This document shows positions 30,132 through 37,933 of a stretch of DNA of 44,738 nucleotides, one piece after another. The DNA lies in IMG/VR virus record IMGVR_UViG_3300014838_000033, positions 1 to 44,738 of that record; one strand, given 5' to 3'. This DNA comes from a virus. How positions within the stretch are numbered: position 1 is the first letter of the stretch; every line of letters starts with the position of its first letter. The translations under genes were made by a program, and so were the position numbers. The notes beneath the pieces are model-generated. The model was not told the origin of the DNA and ran no database searches. It worked only from the letters and a program-made list of their open reading frames with translations.

Positions 30132-31847
30132 TCATTTGCGCGTGAGCAATTCCCTCTGCCGCGCAAACAGGAGCGACATGCGCTCCGATTGGTCCATAGT
30201 ATTCCAGTCTTTTCGTTCTTTGGCAAGTCCTGCTTCGGCCTGCTTCCATGCCTCGTCGGACGTCAACGTGTGCGGCCGCGGGGGTCCTCCCTGCACAGGT
30301 TCGCGGCTTGCAGTGGGCGCTACATCGACAGTTGCGCCCTCGGCGGCTGCCTGCACACCGGCCCCGTACTTGCGAACCAACTTGGTAACGATTCTGTTGA
30401 GGAGGCTCTTGCCGGTCTCGTCTTTGGTCTGGAGGATGGCGTCGAAGGATTTGACGCGCTCCTGCATATTTTCGGGGGTCGGCCGCGCGAGATACTGCCA
30501 CTCGAGGTCGAGCTGCTGCTTGAACAGGTAGGGGTCGGCTTTGATGAACTGCTCGATCTCATTTCCGACCGCATTTTTAAACGCGCTAACATTGGTCCCC
30601 GGCATCTTCGCTTCAAGTTGCCAATCCGGGATGACTGCGCCAGCTTTGCGCAGCGCGTCCACAATCTTGTCGACTTGCTCAAAGGTGCGTTTGCCTGCGT
30701 CGGCAAAGAACTTCTGCGTACCCTCAGTGCGCGTCTTTTCGCGGGACTGCTTTCCGGCGCCGGCGGTCGTGGCCGCGTTTGCGGCTTCGATCCTCTTTGC
30801 CTCATCGAGCCGCGCCTGGACTTCCCTGCGCGCATCCTCGGGGAGGTGCGATAGGTCTGGGTCCGCCTTCGGTTCATTCGACGGATGCAGGTCCTTCTGG
30901 ATGATCGAGAGCGCCAGCTTCATGTCACTGTCAGCTTCGCGCTCGGCATCGCTCCCGTACTTGTTGGCGGTGATCCTGGCATCAATCTCGGCCAGCGTGT
31001 TCTCGGCGTAGCGGTCGATCCACCGCTCGGCATAGCGGTAGCCGTCGTCCTCGTACTGCGGCGAACCGTCAGCGTCCAGAACTGGCTTTCCGTCTGCCCC
31101 TCTGACCTGAAACCGCTCCATCTGCATATCGATCGCTTCATCGATCTGCTTCGGAGTCTCCGCTGTCTGGATCTTCGAAACGACGGTGGTAAGCCAGTTC
31201 GCTTCGCCCTTGGCAAAATTAGCCGATGCGGCGGTCGGGAAGATGCCACGAAACTGCGACAATTCAGCGTGCTCGCGCGCCAACTTGAATACCGCGCCCT
31301 TGAATTCCTTGTCGCCATCGAGAAATGCCTGGCGTTCGGGGTTGTTCTTGATGAGGTCATTGAGGGCTTGGGGGGTGAGGGCCGTTTCCTCGGCGAGGGA
31401 AAACTCCTCGGCGTCGGCTCCCGCTTCGGCTGGCGGCGCTTGCTCCTCGCCGGGCTTGGCTTCTGCTGCTGGCGCTTCCTCGGCCGGCTTGGCGGCGTCC
31501 GGAGCGCCCTCTGCGGGAGCCTCAGATCCTGCCCACGGCGATTCGTCCGTGATTTCAACTTCCGGGTGCTCGGCCCTGAATGCGGCCAGGTCCTGCCGAT
31601 ATTGAACCTCGGCCTGGTAGGACTCCACCGCGTCATGGAATTGGCCGGGATCGAGTTTGGCTGGGGGCTGTGGCCCTTGAGGCGGGGCGCCCGCTGCTGG
31701 TGCAGCCCCCGTGGGAGCAGAAGGCGCAGCGGGCGCGGTAGCGGCAGGAGGTGGTGCCGCAGGCGGGGTTGAGGCAGCAGGAGGCGCAGGCGGTGGTGCT
31801 GCTGGAGCGGCTGCCGCGGGAGGCGGTGCTACGGGCGTTGTTGCCAT
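30132..31847 (-). CDS. Scaffold protein (probable)
   Basis: A 571-residue protein located between portal and capsid genes. The first 65 residues are almost entirely Ala and Pro. Residues 70-150 are acidic and Ala/Glu-rich, and the remainder is charged helix with heptad-like spacing (LDEAKRIEAANA, RTFEQVDKIVDALRKAGAV). The C-terminus ends with KSLLNRIVTKLVRK and a basic tail (RQRELLTRK), the part that usually binds capsid protein. Scaffolds line the inside of the procapsid and are released or degraded later. It is large for a scaffold. AAGGAG lies 8 bases before the ATG. Terminator-like hairpins flank the gene. Confidence 0.8.
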   Translation of the reverse strand: MATTPVAPPPAAAAPAAPPPAPPAASTPPAAPPPAATAPAAPSAPTGAAPAAGAPPQGPQPPAKLDPGQFHDAVESYQAEVQYRQDLAAFRAEHPEVEITDESPWAGSEAPAEGAPDAAKPAEEAPAAEAKPGEEQAPPAEAGADAEEFSLAEETALTPQALNDLIKNNPERQAFLDGDKEFKGAVFKLAREHAELSQFRGIFPTAASANFAKGEANWLTTVVSKIQTAETPKQIDEAIDMQMERFQVRGADGKPVLDADGSPQYEDDGYRYAERWIDRYAENTLAEIDARITANKYGSDAEREADSDMKLALSIIQKDLHPSNEPKADPDLSHLPEDARREVQARLDEAKRIEAANAATTAGAGKQSREKTRTEGTQKFFADAGKRTFEQVDKIVDALRKAGAVIPDWQLEAKMPGTNVSAFKNAVGNEIEQFIKADPYLFKQQLDLEWQYLARPTPENMQERVKSFDAILQTKDETGKSLLNRIVTKLVRKYGAGVQAAAEGATVDVAPTASREPVQGGPPRPHTLTSDEAWKQAEAGLAKERKDWNTMDQSERMSLLFARQRELLTRK

Positions 31848-31867
31848 GGGTAAAACTCCTTAGTCTG

Positions 31868-31889
31868 CGAGAACTTGTCCCGTCAGGTT
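31868..31889 (-). repeat. 22-bp leader element, copy 2
   Basis: Minus-strand sequence AACCTGACGGGACAAGTTCT then CG, matching copy 1 (27379-27400) at 20 of 22 bases. It lies 20 bases upstream of the scaffold start codon and immediately downstream of a terminator-like hairpin (31897-31923). This location, where transcription would have to restart, is what makes a promoter role plausible; an RNA hairpin role is the alternative. Confidence 0.6.
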
Positions 31890-31896
31890 GTGGGCC

Positions 31897-31923
31897 AAAA
31901 GAAACGGTCACCGAAGGGCGACC
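31897..31923 (-). terminator. Rho-independent terminator before the scaffold gene
   Basis: On the minus strand an 18-base hairpin (GGTCGCC, loop CTTC, GGTGACC; seven pairs including one G-U) is followed directly by GTTTCTTTT. It lies 30 bases after the stop of the 53-residue gene and before the scaffold leader. It would end or attenuate transcripts from the portal block. This is the best terminator-like structure I see in the window. Confidence 0.6.
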
Positions 31924-31953
31924 ATGAAAACTTTAGTGAAACGGCGAATGGTG

Positions 31954-32115
31954 TTATTGAAAATACTGGAAGGGCCGCAAAAGCGGCTCGTTGGGCCATT
32001 CAAATTTCGATGAAGAACGCCAATCTATCAAAGCGGCCACCAATCCAAATGGCAAAAGCCATCCCCATACCAGCAAATGGGAAAAGCAACAAATTAGATC
32101 GATAAGCCTCTTCAT
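31954..32115 (-). CDS. Small two-helix membrane protein
   Basis: A 53-residue protein, MKRLIDLICCFSHLL at the start followed by WGWLLPFGLVAALIDWRSS, so one long or two short membrane segments and a soluble tail ending RPFQYFQ. Its ATG overlaps the stop of the 277-residue gene as ATGA, which is strong evidence for translation. The local AT content is higher than the surroundings. Small membrane proteins in a head gene block are unusual; a holin-like or superinfection role is possible but unproven. No obvious family. Confidence 0.7.
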   Translation of the reverse strand: MKRLIDLICCFSHLLVWGWLLPFGLVAALIDWRSSSKFEWPNEPLLRPFQYFQ

Positions 32116-32945
32116 TTCTGCGCCGCGAGCGACTTCTGGACGGCTATCTCCCTTTCGCTATCGCTTGGGGGACTGTTTTCAGGATAGGAACCGGGATGCG
32201 ATTCAAGGGTTCCACCCTGGTTTTCAATTACATGGAACGAAGCGTATCCAGGCGCGTGCGGCGAATTCGGATCGCCGGGCTCGACGGCGCCCTGTGCCTC
32301 ATCCAACTTTTCGGGCGCGGTGGGCTGTACGGGCTCCTCGCCTTCCTTGAACGGCACAAACGGCTTGAGCGGCTGGCCGTCCGAGCCGAGCGGCCCGACA
32401 CCGTAGGAACCCGGGTAATCGGTTCCATCGCTGGTCTGCGTCCAATGGTCCGCGCCGTCTCCGTAGCGGCCGGTGCCGGAGCCATCCGCCAGCGGTGGCA
32501 CGAGAGATATGCCGGTCGCCTTCTCATAGGCCACGGGGTCCTGGTGGGCCATGTTAGCCAGCCGCGAGGCCTTATCCGCGTCGTTCTCGTCTTTCTGCTG
32601 CGGCAGACCGTGGATGCCGGGAAGGGCTTCATCTGCGACATTGACCGCGGGCGGTTTCTCGCCAGCGATCACCGCGGCGCTATGGGCTTGAAGTTCCGCC
32701 GGCGGGACCACAGGATTTAGCCATCCGTAGGCCGATCCCTTTGCGAGCGGGAGTACAGCCAGTTCAATGCTGGCAACCTTGCGCGTCGCGCCGGCCAGCA
32801 CCAGTCCGGGGCCTGTCGCCGGATCTGCGTAGAGCAGGGAGAGGACCTCGCGTCCGTCTGCCTGGAGTTGAGACTTGATCACGATAGCGGGCACGAGCAC
32901 GCCACCCTTCGAGAAGATCACTTGGTCGTTGAACTGTTTTTGCAT
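32112..32945 (-). CDS. Unknown protein between portal and scaffold
   Basis: A 277-residue protein. Residues 1-70 seem folded, beta-rich (FNDQVIFSKGGVLVPAIVIK, EVLSLLYADPATGPGLVLA). The remainder is low-complexity, with many Pro, Gly, Asp and Glu and motifs like DGSGTGRYGDGADHW, likely disordered. GGAGAAACGC precedes the ATG. The gene is 10 bases after the portal stop. In many podoviruses an unnamed gene of this kind lies between portal and scaffold. I do not recognise the family. Confidence 0.72.
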   Translation of the reverse strand: MQKQFNDQVIFSKGGVLVPAIVIKSQLQADGREVLSLLYADPATGPGLVLAGATRKVASIELAVLPLAKGSAYGWLNPVVPPAELQAHSAAVIAGEKPPAVNVADEALPGIHGLPQQKDENDADKASRLANMAHQDPVAYEKATGISLVPPLADGSGTGRYGDGADHWTQTSDGTDYPGSYGVGPLGSDGQPLKPFVPFKEGEEPVQPTAPEKLDEAQGAVEPGDPNSPHAPGYASFHVIENQGGTLESHPGSYPENSPPSDSEREIAVQKSLAAQK

Positions 32946-32955
32946 GCGTTTCTCC

Positions 32956-35529
32956 TTATTTTCCCATTACGGTTTCTACCGTGTCGATCAACTTATCCGC
33001 CGCGGCAACCGGGGGCTGCGAGAGCTTCGGTGTCGTAATTGGGACCTGTGCTGCCCTGTGCAGCATGTCGGCCGCGTCGGCTGCCTGTCCGAGCAATTTT
33101 GCTTCCATCGCCTGAATTGCAGGGTTCGGCGTCGGCGGAGGCGGTTGCCCCTCTTTGGCTGCCTGCATCTTGAGTTTATTCATGTAGCCCTGGACCTGCG
33201 ACTGGTACTCGAGAGCGAGCTTCTTGTACGCAATCACATTCTGCCAGCCGAGCGGGTTTTGCCCCTTTACGTCGTCGTTTTCGCGGCAGAATTGCTCGAC
33301 CGTCGGGAGCAGGATCGTGTAATCCTCGACCCACTTGTCGGGTGCGATCGATGGCATAAATATAGGCGCTCCATCGTCCGGATCGACAACCTGCTTCCCG
33401 TCCGGTCCAATCTTTTTGACTGGCGGAGTCTGGAGCAGCCGGCGAATGTCCTGGAGGGTCTTCGAACGCTGCGCGGATCCCGGAGAAATCGATCCAGGCA
33501 AACCCCAATAATCATTGAGCAGTTGCTGATTTGAAACCTCATCGAGCCACGCGAGCGCCGCCGGATTCTGTTTCTCGGCCATCTCCATAAGATTTTCGCA
33601 CCACTGGCGCTTTTGCTCTGGCGACATCGGCAGGCCTTCGTCGGTCGACGCCTTTACCCTCACGCGGCCCTGCATCTCGTCGAGGTGCACGTAATTCTGC
33701 CGGAAGGGAGAGCCGTTCTCCTGGATCACGCGCCAGAGCGAGCCTGTGTACTTCATGTTCGCCTGCAAACACTCGATGGCGTTTTGGCCGGCCGTCGCAT
33801 GCTCTTCCTTCATGGCGTCGTAGATGTCGCCGAGCGGGCCCATTGCCTGATCTAGCATTTGCTTTTGGCCCTTGCCTGTCTCGACGCCCGGCGTCGTGCC
33901 GGTTCCGGAGACCTGCGGAGGAATGCCGGAGATGATCTGGCAATAGTTCCAGAGCCGGTCGAGGTAATTGACCAGGCCGGGGTCCATCTCGAAAGAGAAG
34001 TGATAAACGGCGTTCGAAAGCGGCTGCTGGACGCCTTCGCCGACAGACGGCGTTGGATTGAGCACGGCGCCGGTGAGGGGCTTTCCGCTCATCTCGCGCA
34101 TGTCGATGCGCCGCGGATCGACCAGGGTAATGCCGGTAGAGCACCGCTCCATATAGTCGTCGAGAATGTTCGAAATATTGTTGAACCGCTCATTGAACGG
34201 CACAACATTGTCGGCGACGCTGGGCGGGTAGAGGCCGTATCCCTTGTGAAGTTTGCAGACCGACCACTCCTTTGCGAGCACTGCGTTCTCGGTGTTCAGC
34301 ACCTTCTGGCCGTGCATGCTGACCTTCATCCCGTAGGGATAAAGCCCCTTGAGCTTTGCCAGCAGCGGATCGTCTTTCTTGAGTTTGTAATAACAGTTAG
34401 GCTGGACCCATATCAGCGAGAAAGTTCCGCGCGAGGTGAAGATGTCCGCGGTAACGGAGAACGACGAGGAGAAAACCATCGTCCGGACTAGTCGATCGTA
34501 GGTCGCATTCTCATCAGTAGCGCTCTCGGCGCCATCTTCAATCTCGTCCGCCTGGTCCGGGAACGTGGCGCGTACCTCGGACGATTCAACTTCCCACTCA
34601 AGCGCGAGAAGCGGAACGTCTTCGATGTACTCCTTGGTTGGGTCGGTGTCCACCTGGAGTGGGCAGAATACACTCCACTTGGGAAGGCCATTTGCCTTTT
34701 TCTTGAGGCCTACTTGTCCGATGACCGATGCAGTCTCGCCCGGCTGGAAGTCCTGGGGATTGAGTTGCGCGCCGCAGTTCGCGCAGTTCATGCTGCCGGA
34801 CTGCGCGACCTCGGCCTCGGTCGAATCCGCGCCGCAATCCGTGCAGTGAAAGTGGTCTTCCGAGATGGGCGCTTGAACCTCGCCAAACACCGGCTCGTTC
34901 TTGTAGCCGACCCATGTCCCGTCGATCACAAAGCGGGTCCACTTGAAATAAACGCCGTAAAGATAGAGGTATTGTGCTTCGAGGCCGAGCATGGCCTTGG
35001 GTTTATTGTTCTCCTCGATGATGCTGACGGCTTCCTGCGCGGCCTTGGCCGTCGTCATATCGGCAAGGTTATCGGCATTCTCGGGGCGCACCACGATAGG
35101 AGGCACCTGACGCGCCACCGCGGCAGTGAAATTGCGCCGGCAGGTCTGGGTGATGTTGTTTATGTACTTCTCTAAATAGCTGTAATCGGTTTCCTGGTTG
35201 TTCTGCCGGTACCAGGCAACGGCATCGAAGTAGGTGCGCGAGACTGGATCCCAGCCGAGAATTTGCTTGCCCTTGTCATACTCTGTGTTCTTGAGCCAAG
35301 TGGGCATGCGCATGATGCGATCAGTCGCCCACTGGTTGCGAATGGGCGCGATGATTTCACCGACTACGCGCTGCTGCTCCTCCAGGGTGAGCCCCGAATT
35401 GGCTTCTTGGACTTGCTTATCTCCACGAAGCGGATTTTGAGGGTTTCGCTCGGCATTAACGGCGTTATGGGCTTCGGGCTGGGGCGCGCCGACCGCGCCT
35501 GGAATTGGGACTGTCTGGTTAGTCGCCAT
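32956..35529 (-). CDS. Portal protein with zinc-ribbon insertion
   Basis: An 857-residue protein with the length and features of podovirus portals. Early helices (EEQQRVVGEIIAPIRNQWATD), an aromatic clip-like region (LEAQYLYLYGVYFKWTRF), then a zinc ribbon with C229-x2-C232 and C249-x2-C252 (HCTDCGAD, NCANCGAQ). Further on come the wing and stem segments (FNERFNNISNILDDYMERC) and a long crown-like helical C-terminus (LALEYQSQVQGYMNKLKMQAAKEG). Portals form the dodecameric ring at the DNA-entry vertex and anchor terminase and tail. The zinc ribbon is not part of standard portals I know. The start overlaps the 116-residue gene by 11 bp. Confidence 0.88.
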   Translation of the reverse strand: MATNQTVPIPGAVGAPQPEAHNAVNAERNPQNPLRGDKQVQEANSGLTLEEQQRVVGEIIAPIRNQWATDRIMRMPTWLKNTEYDKGKQILGWDPVSRTYFDAVAWYRQNNQETDYSYLEKYINNITQTCRRNFTAAVARQVPPIVVRPENADNLADMTTAKAAQEAVSIIEENNKPKAMLGLEAQYLYLYGVYFKWTRFVIDGTWVGYKNEPVFGEVQAPISEDHFHCTDCGADSTEAEVAQSGSMNCANCGAQLNPQDFQPGETASVIGQVGLKKKANGLPKWSVFCPLQVDTDPTKEYIEDVPLLALEWEVESSEVRATFPDQADEIEDGAESATDENATYDRLVRTMVFSSSFSVTADIFTSRGTFSLIWVQPNCYYKLKKDDPLLAKLKGLYPYGMKVSMHGQKVLNTENAVLAKEWSVCKLHKGYGLYPPSVADNVVPFNERFNNISNILDDYMERCSTGITLVDPRRIDMREMSGKPLTGAVLNPTPSVGEGVQQPLSNAVYHFSFEMDPGLVNYLDRLWNYCQIISGIPPQVSGTGTTPGVETGKGQKQMLDQAMGPLGDIYDAMKEEHATAGQNAIECLQANMKYTGSLWRVIQENGSPFRQNYVHLDEMQGRVRVKASTDEGLPMSPEQKRQWCENLMEMAEKQNPAALAWLDEVSNQQLLNDYWGLPGSISPGSAQRSKTLQDIRRLLQTPPVKKIGPDGKQVVDPDDGAPIFMPSIAPDKWVEDYTILLPTVEQFCRENDDVKGQNPLGWQNVIAYKKLALEYQSQVQGYMNKLKMQAAKEGQPPPPTPNPAIQAMEAKLLGQAADAADMLHRAAQVPITTPKLSQPPVAAADKLIDTVETVMGK

Positions 35530-35869
35530 TTACCGCCTTCGGTGGAGCTGGTGCTGCGGCCACTGCCGGCCGTGCTCTTTCTGCGAGTTCCCGGGCGATG
35601 CCCTTGGCTCCCGGTACCTGGGCGGCCAGCGCCGCCGCTTGGTTGGCCTTGCCCATGATGAACGCGATCGTGGGCTTGCCCTGTATGGGGACAATCTTAC
35701 TGAGATCTGTGTTCTCGCCTATCTGAAGCGTCTCGACCGCTGGCTCTGGCGCCGGCGCGCGCAGGCCGGGAATAAGCAGCTCATGCAGCCGCTCAATCTC
35801 AGCTTCGAGCTTTGCGCACCGCTTCTGCTCGTCCTCGAACCTCTCACGCGAAACAAACCAGAAGGCCAT
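35519..35869 (-). CDS. Unknown coiled-coil protein before portal
   Basis: A 116-residue protein with an N-terminal coiled coil (FEDEQKRCAKLEAEIERLHELL), a beta-like middle (TIAFIMGKANQ), and an Ala/Pro-rich tail (AVAAAPAPPKAVNGD). The ATG overlaps the previous stop (TAATG) and its own stop lies inside the portal start. It has no transmembrane segment or enzyme motif. Tight coupling with the portal suggests a head-assembly helper, by position only. Confidence 0.7.
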   Translation of the reverse strand: MAFWFVSRERFEDEQKRCAKLEAEIERLHELLIPGLRAPAPEPAVETLQIGENTDLSKIVPIQGKPTIAFIMGKANQAAALAAQVPGAKGIARELAERARPAVAAAPAPPKAVNGD

Positions 35870-36279
35870 TAGTTGTACTCGGTCACCTTGACGCTGGTTG
35901 CTGCGGCAGTTCCAGAGCGAATCTTCATCATCGTCGTGGCGGTGGTCAGCCCGGGAGGATTTGCGCCCACAATGGGCTGGCCGAGCTGCCCGATGATTTC
36001 GCCCTGGTACATGCGGTCGGCAATGGGCGAGCCCAACCGGATTGGCATGTCGCCTTGCTGCGCGCGGAAGATGGTAGCGAATCCGTTTACAGACCCATCG
36101 TTCGGGATCTCATAATCAAGGACCCCTTGGAGTGCATTCGCCGCTCCCGCGGCGGTGATGGAGCTCTCCGTAACCTCGAGGCGGCGCACCGTACTCTTGG
36201 CGAGAATAGAGACGAATGCACCCGCGTCACTGTTGATGTCGAGGATGTAAGAGTTGCCTGCGAAGCCTTGTACGGTCAT
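35869..36279 (-). CDS. Unknown beta-rich protein, possible decoration-type
   Basis: A 136-residue protein, largely beta (YILDINSDAGAFVSILAKSTVRRLEVTES), with glycine and threonine and no helices of note in the second half. It has no known enzyme motif. Its start overlaps the stop of the 77-residue gene by four bases (ATGA). Small beta proteins of this type often coat capsids or tails, but this is a guess from composition. Confidence 0.68.
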   Translation of the reverse strand: MTVQGFAGNSYILDINSDAGAFVSILAKSTVRRLEVTESSITAAGAANALQGVLDYEIPNDGSVNGFATIFRAQQGDMPIRLGSPIADRMYQGEIIGQLGQPIVGANPPGLTTATTMMKIRSGTAAATSVKVTEYN

Positions 36280-36509
36280 TCAGTACCGCCCTTCTTGGCC
36301 AGCGTCCGCTTACCTGGCCGACTTTTAATGTCGGGAAACTTGTCGTGCACCTTGCGCTTGATTGTGGTTTGCTCTGTGGGAGAGGCGTTGTGCGCCATCG
36401 ACAGCGCGGCCCGTCCATGGCTCTCATCTGGGATCGGGAAACGTCCGCCGGGGAGCGCAAACTGGCCCGGCTTCAATGCGCGGCGAGCTGCGGCGTGGAG
36501 TTTAGCCAT
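36276..36509 (-). CDS. Small conserved-type phage protein
   Basis: A 77-residue basic protein with FALPGGRFPIPDESHGRAAL, then a KRKVHDKFPDI segment. This FALP-x-x-R-x-x-PIPD-x-x-H-A-R-x-A-L pattern is familiar from short phage and prophage proteins of unknown function. It is likely to be one helix-turn unit (the H-x-x-x-A-L part is a predicted helix). It overlaps both neighbours by 4-8 bp, consistent with a translated gene. Role not known. Confidence 0.75.
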   Translation of the reverse strand: MAKLHAAARRALKPGQFALPGGRFPIPDESHGRAALSMAHNASPTEQTTIKRKVHDKFPDIKSRPGKRTLAKKGGTE

Positions 36510-36762
36510 GGGACTTTCTCCTTATCCAGTGCGGCTTACGTTTGGGAGCCAGCCTTTCGACATATTCGCAGCAGCCGAGAGGATTAACAACTACCCGTCC
36601 ATCCTGAGTGCGCGGCAGTTTGCTTACTTTCATCATCGTCACCTGGCCGCATGATCCATCGCGAAAATACTCGCAATTATGACAAGCAAAAGGCCCCTTG
36701 CCATCGGGGCCTTCGTAGCCGGTTCCAGATTCTCCATTCACGCGCGAGGAATCAATTTCCAT
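36502..36762 (-). CDS. Small cysteine-rich protein
   Basis: An 86-residue protein with C-x2-C (FACHNCEYF), then C and CC later (GSCGQVTMM, LGCCEYVERL), so a probable metal or disulfide site. The C-terminus is basic (KRKPHWIRRKSHG). Its ATG overlaps the endolysin stop as TGATG. Small CxxCxYF proteins occur in many phages, usually unassigned. Zinc binding is inferred from the cysteine spacing. Confidence 0.72.
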   Translation of the reverse strand: MEIDSSRVNGESGTGYEGPDGKGPFACHNCEYFRDGSCGQVTMMKVSKLPRTQDGRVVVNPLGCCEYVERLAPKRKPHWIRRKSHG

Positions 36763-37214
36763 CAAGGTCCAACCGCCACCGCGGTATAAGTGCCGGCGCC
36801 GTTGGTCTCGCCGGTCAAGGCTTTACGTCTCTGCCGCGCGAGCGCGCCGTTATAGCTGATGTGAATGCAGCGCGGCTGCTCCGTGCCGGGATGAAATTCC
36901 AGGATCACCTCGTCGAAGGGCAGACCAGACTCGAGCCTGATCCAGTCGAAAACGGTCTCAAGATCTGCCGATTGAAAGCCTGTCATATCCGCTGCGGAAT
37001 TGAGGCCAAGGTAAAGATGCTGCGAGTCAGCCGCCCCGCCCGCGGCTTTGTTGTCGGCGGGGTTGCGGTAGCCATCCGACAGAATGGTCGCGCCAAACTT
37101 CGTGCGAATCGGCTCGAGCAGTTCAATGCAAAGCTGCCTGGCATTCGATACGATCTGCGCATCCACGCCGGCCACGCCAAGCTCGGTATCGGCGAAATGG
37201 GGGGTTAGCTGCAT
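36762..37214 (-). CDS. Endolysin, peptidase M15-like
   Basis: A 150-residue peptidoglycan peptidase of the M15_3/DacB-like type. The core reads LLEPIRTKFGATILSDGYRNP, then AADSQHLYLGLNSAADM, and later CIHISY. The probable zinc ligands are H66, D76 and H118. In typical relatives the His and Asp are seven apart (H-x6-D); here they are ten apart, because LYLGLNSA is longer than usual. M15 peptidases cut peptide cross-links in the cell wall to release phage. No signal peptide is present, so release depends on a holin. It is the only peptidoglycan hydrolase evident in the window. Confidence 0.86.
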   Translation of the reverse strand: MQLTPHFADTELGVAGVDAQIVSNARQLCIELLEPIRTKFGATILSDGYRNPADNKAAGGAADSQHLYLGLNSAADMTGFQSADLETVFDWIRLESGLPFDEVILEFHPGTEQPRCIHISYNGALARQRRKALTGETNGAGTYTAVAVGP

Positions 37215-37266
37215 GGTTCACTCCAGCCAATGAGAGCAAGGAAGGCGGCAAGTGCGGGAGCCGGGG

Positions 37267-37518
37267 TCAATGCTTGGCGTTCCATTCTTTAGCTGCGTTG
37301 ATCGTGCGAACCGTCTCTAAATTTATCCCTGCCGCAGACGGGACACAAGGTGACAGCTCAACTTTGGCCGTAGCAAACTTTCGGCCCGGCTCGCCAAGGT
37401 GCATCGATTCGATCAGGAATCGTGCATTTGCTGGTCCCTGCGGATCGCCGTGAGCACCGTCAATTAGCTTTGGGTTGCCATGCTGGTCGATCTCAGCAAG
37501 CCAGTATTGAATTTCCAT
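37267..37518 (-). CDS. Unknown small protein
   Basis: An 83-residue soluble protein (MEIQYWLAEIDQHGNPKLID, ARFLIESMHLGEPGRKFATAKVE), with a beta-like start that suits a small beta domain and a C-terminal helix. GAGGAAGA lies just before the ATG. It sits in the lysis block between endolysin and a membrane-protein gene, but has no hydrophobic segment. Could be a regulator such as an anti-holin partner; this is speculation. Confidence 0.68.
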   Translation of the reverse strand: MEIQYWLAEIDQHGNPKLIDGAHGDPQGPANARFLIESMHLGEPGRKFATAKVELSPCVPSAAGINLETVRTINAAKEWNAKH

Positions 37519-37531
37519 TCTTCCTCACAGT

Positions 37532-37570
37532 GCCGGCAGAGACGGTGCACCGCGTCTCAGAGCAGCCGGC
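37532..37570 (-). other. Nested hairpin between lysis genes
   Basis: An outer stem GCCGGC (37532-37537 with 37565-37570) encloses an inner stem GAGACG/CGTCTC (37539-37544 with 37553-37558). It lies 9 bases after the stop of the 115-residue gene and 14 before the next start, and has no U-tract on the minus strand. It may stall ribosomes or protect mRNA ends, or act as a weak terminator. Confidence 0.4.
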
Positions 37571-37578
37571 CAACGTCG

Positions 37579-37926
37579 TTACAGAACCTCTGGCGGTACG
37601 GGCAGCGTGGACGGATCAACGTCGCCGTTCCATCCTGAAATCGCGTCCCCGATCAGGTTCGAGACTTCCGCGATATCCCCGATGACGTTGGGATCAGCCG
37701 AGGTGTTCTGCTGAATAGCGGCGTACTCGCTCTGCAAGGCAACCAAGACAGCTTGGGTTTCGCTCGACGCAGATCCCCCGCCTTTGATGTCCGCAATGAT
37801 GGCGGCAATGGCGGCGATGGACGCAGAGAACAAGTTCGAGTACGCGGACGAAATGACGCCCTCGGAACTGAGGAAGCTCGGCAACGTGCCGACAACCCCA
37901 AGCAGTATTTGAAGTAACAGGCTCAT
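37579..37926 (-). CDS. Small membrane protein, possible holin
   Basis: A 115-residue protein with two hydrophobic stretches near the start: SLLLQILLGVVGTLP (2-16) and SASIAAIAAIIADIKG (34-49), followed by a polar C-terminal helix. Placement between a lipoprotein gene and the endolysin makes it a holin candidate, but the hydrophobic segments are short and Ser/Gly-rich, so it might instead be exported. The start has an eight-base gap from the lipoprotein stop. Confidence 0.65.
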   Translation of the reverse strand: MSLLLQILLGVVGTLPSFLSSEGVISSAYSNLFSASIAAIAAIIADIKGGGSASSETQAVLVALQSEYAAIQQNTSADPNVIGDIAEVSNLIGDAISGWNGDVDPSTLPVPPEVL

Positions 37927-37933
37927 GATTTCC

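Noticed and set aside
31875-32105. Plus-strand 76-residue frame in the portal-scaffold gap
   Set aside because: It lies antisense to the 53-residue membrane gene, whose ATGA coupling and hydrophobic pattern are better evidence of coding; the plus frame has no ribosome-binding site.
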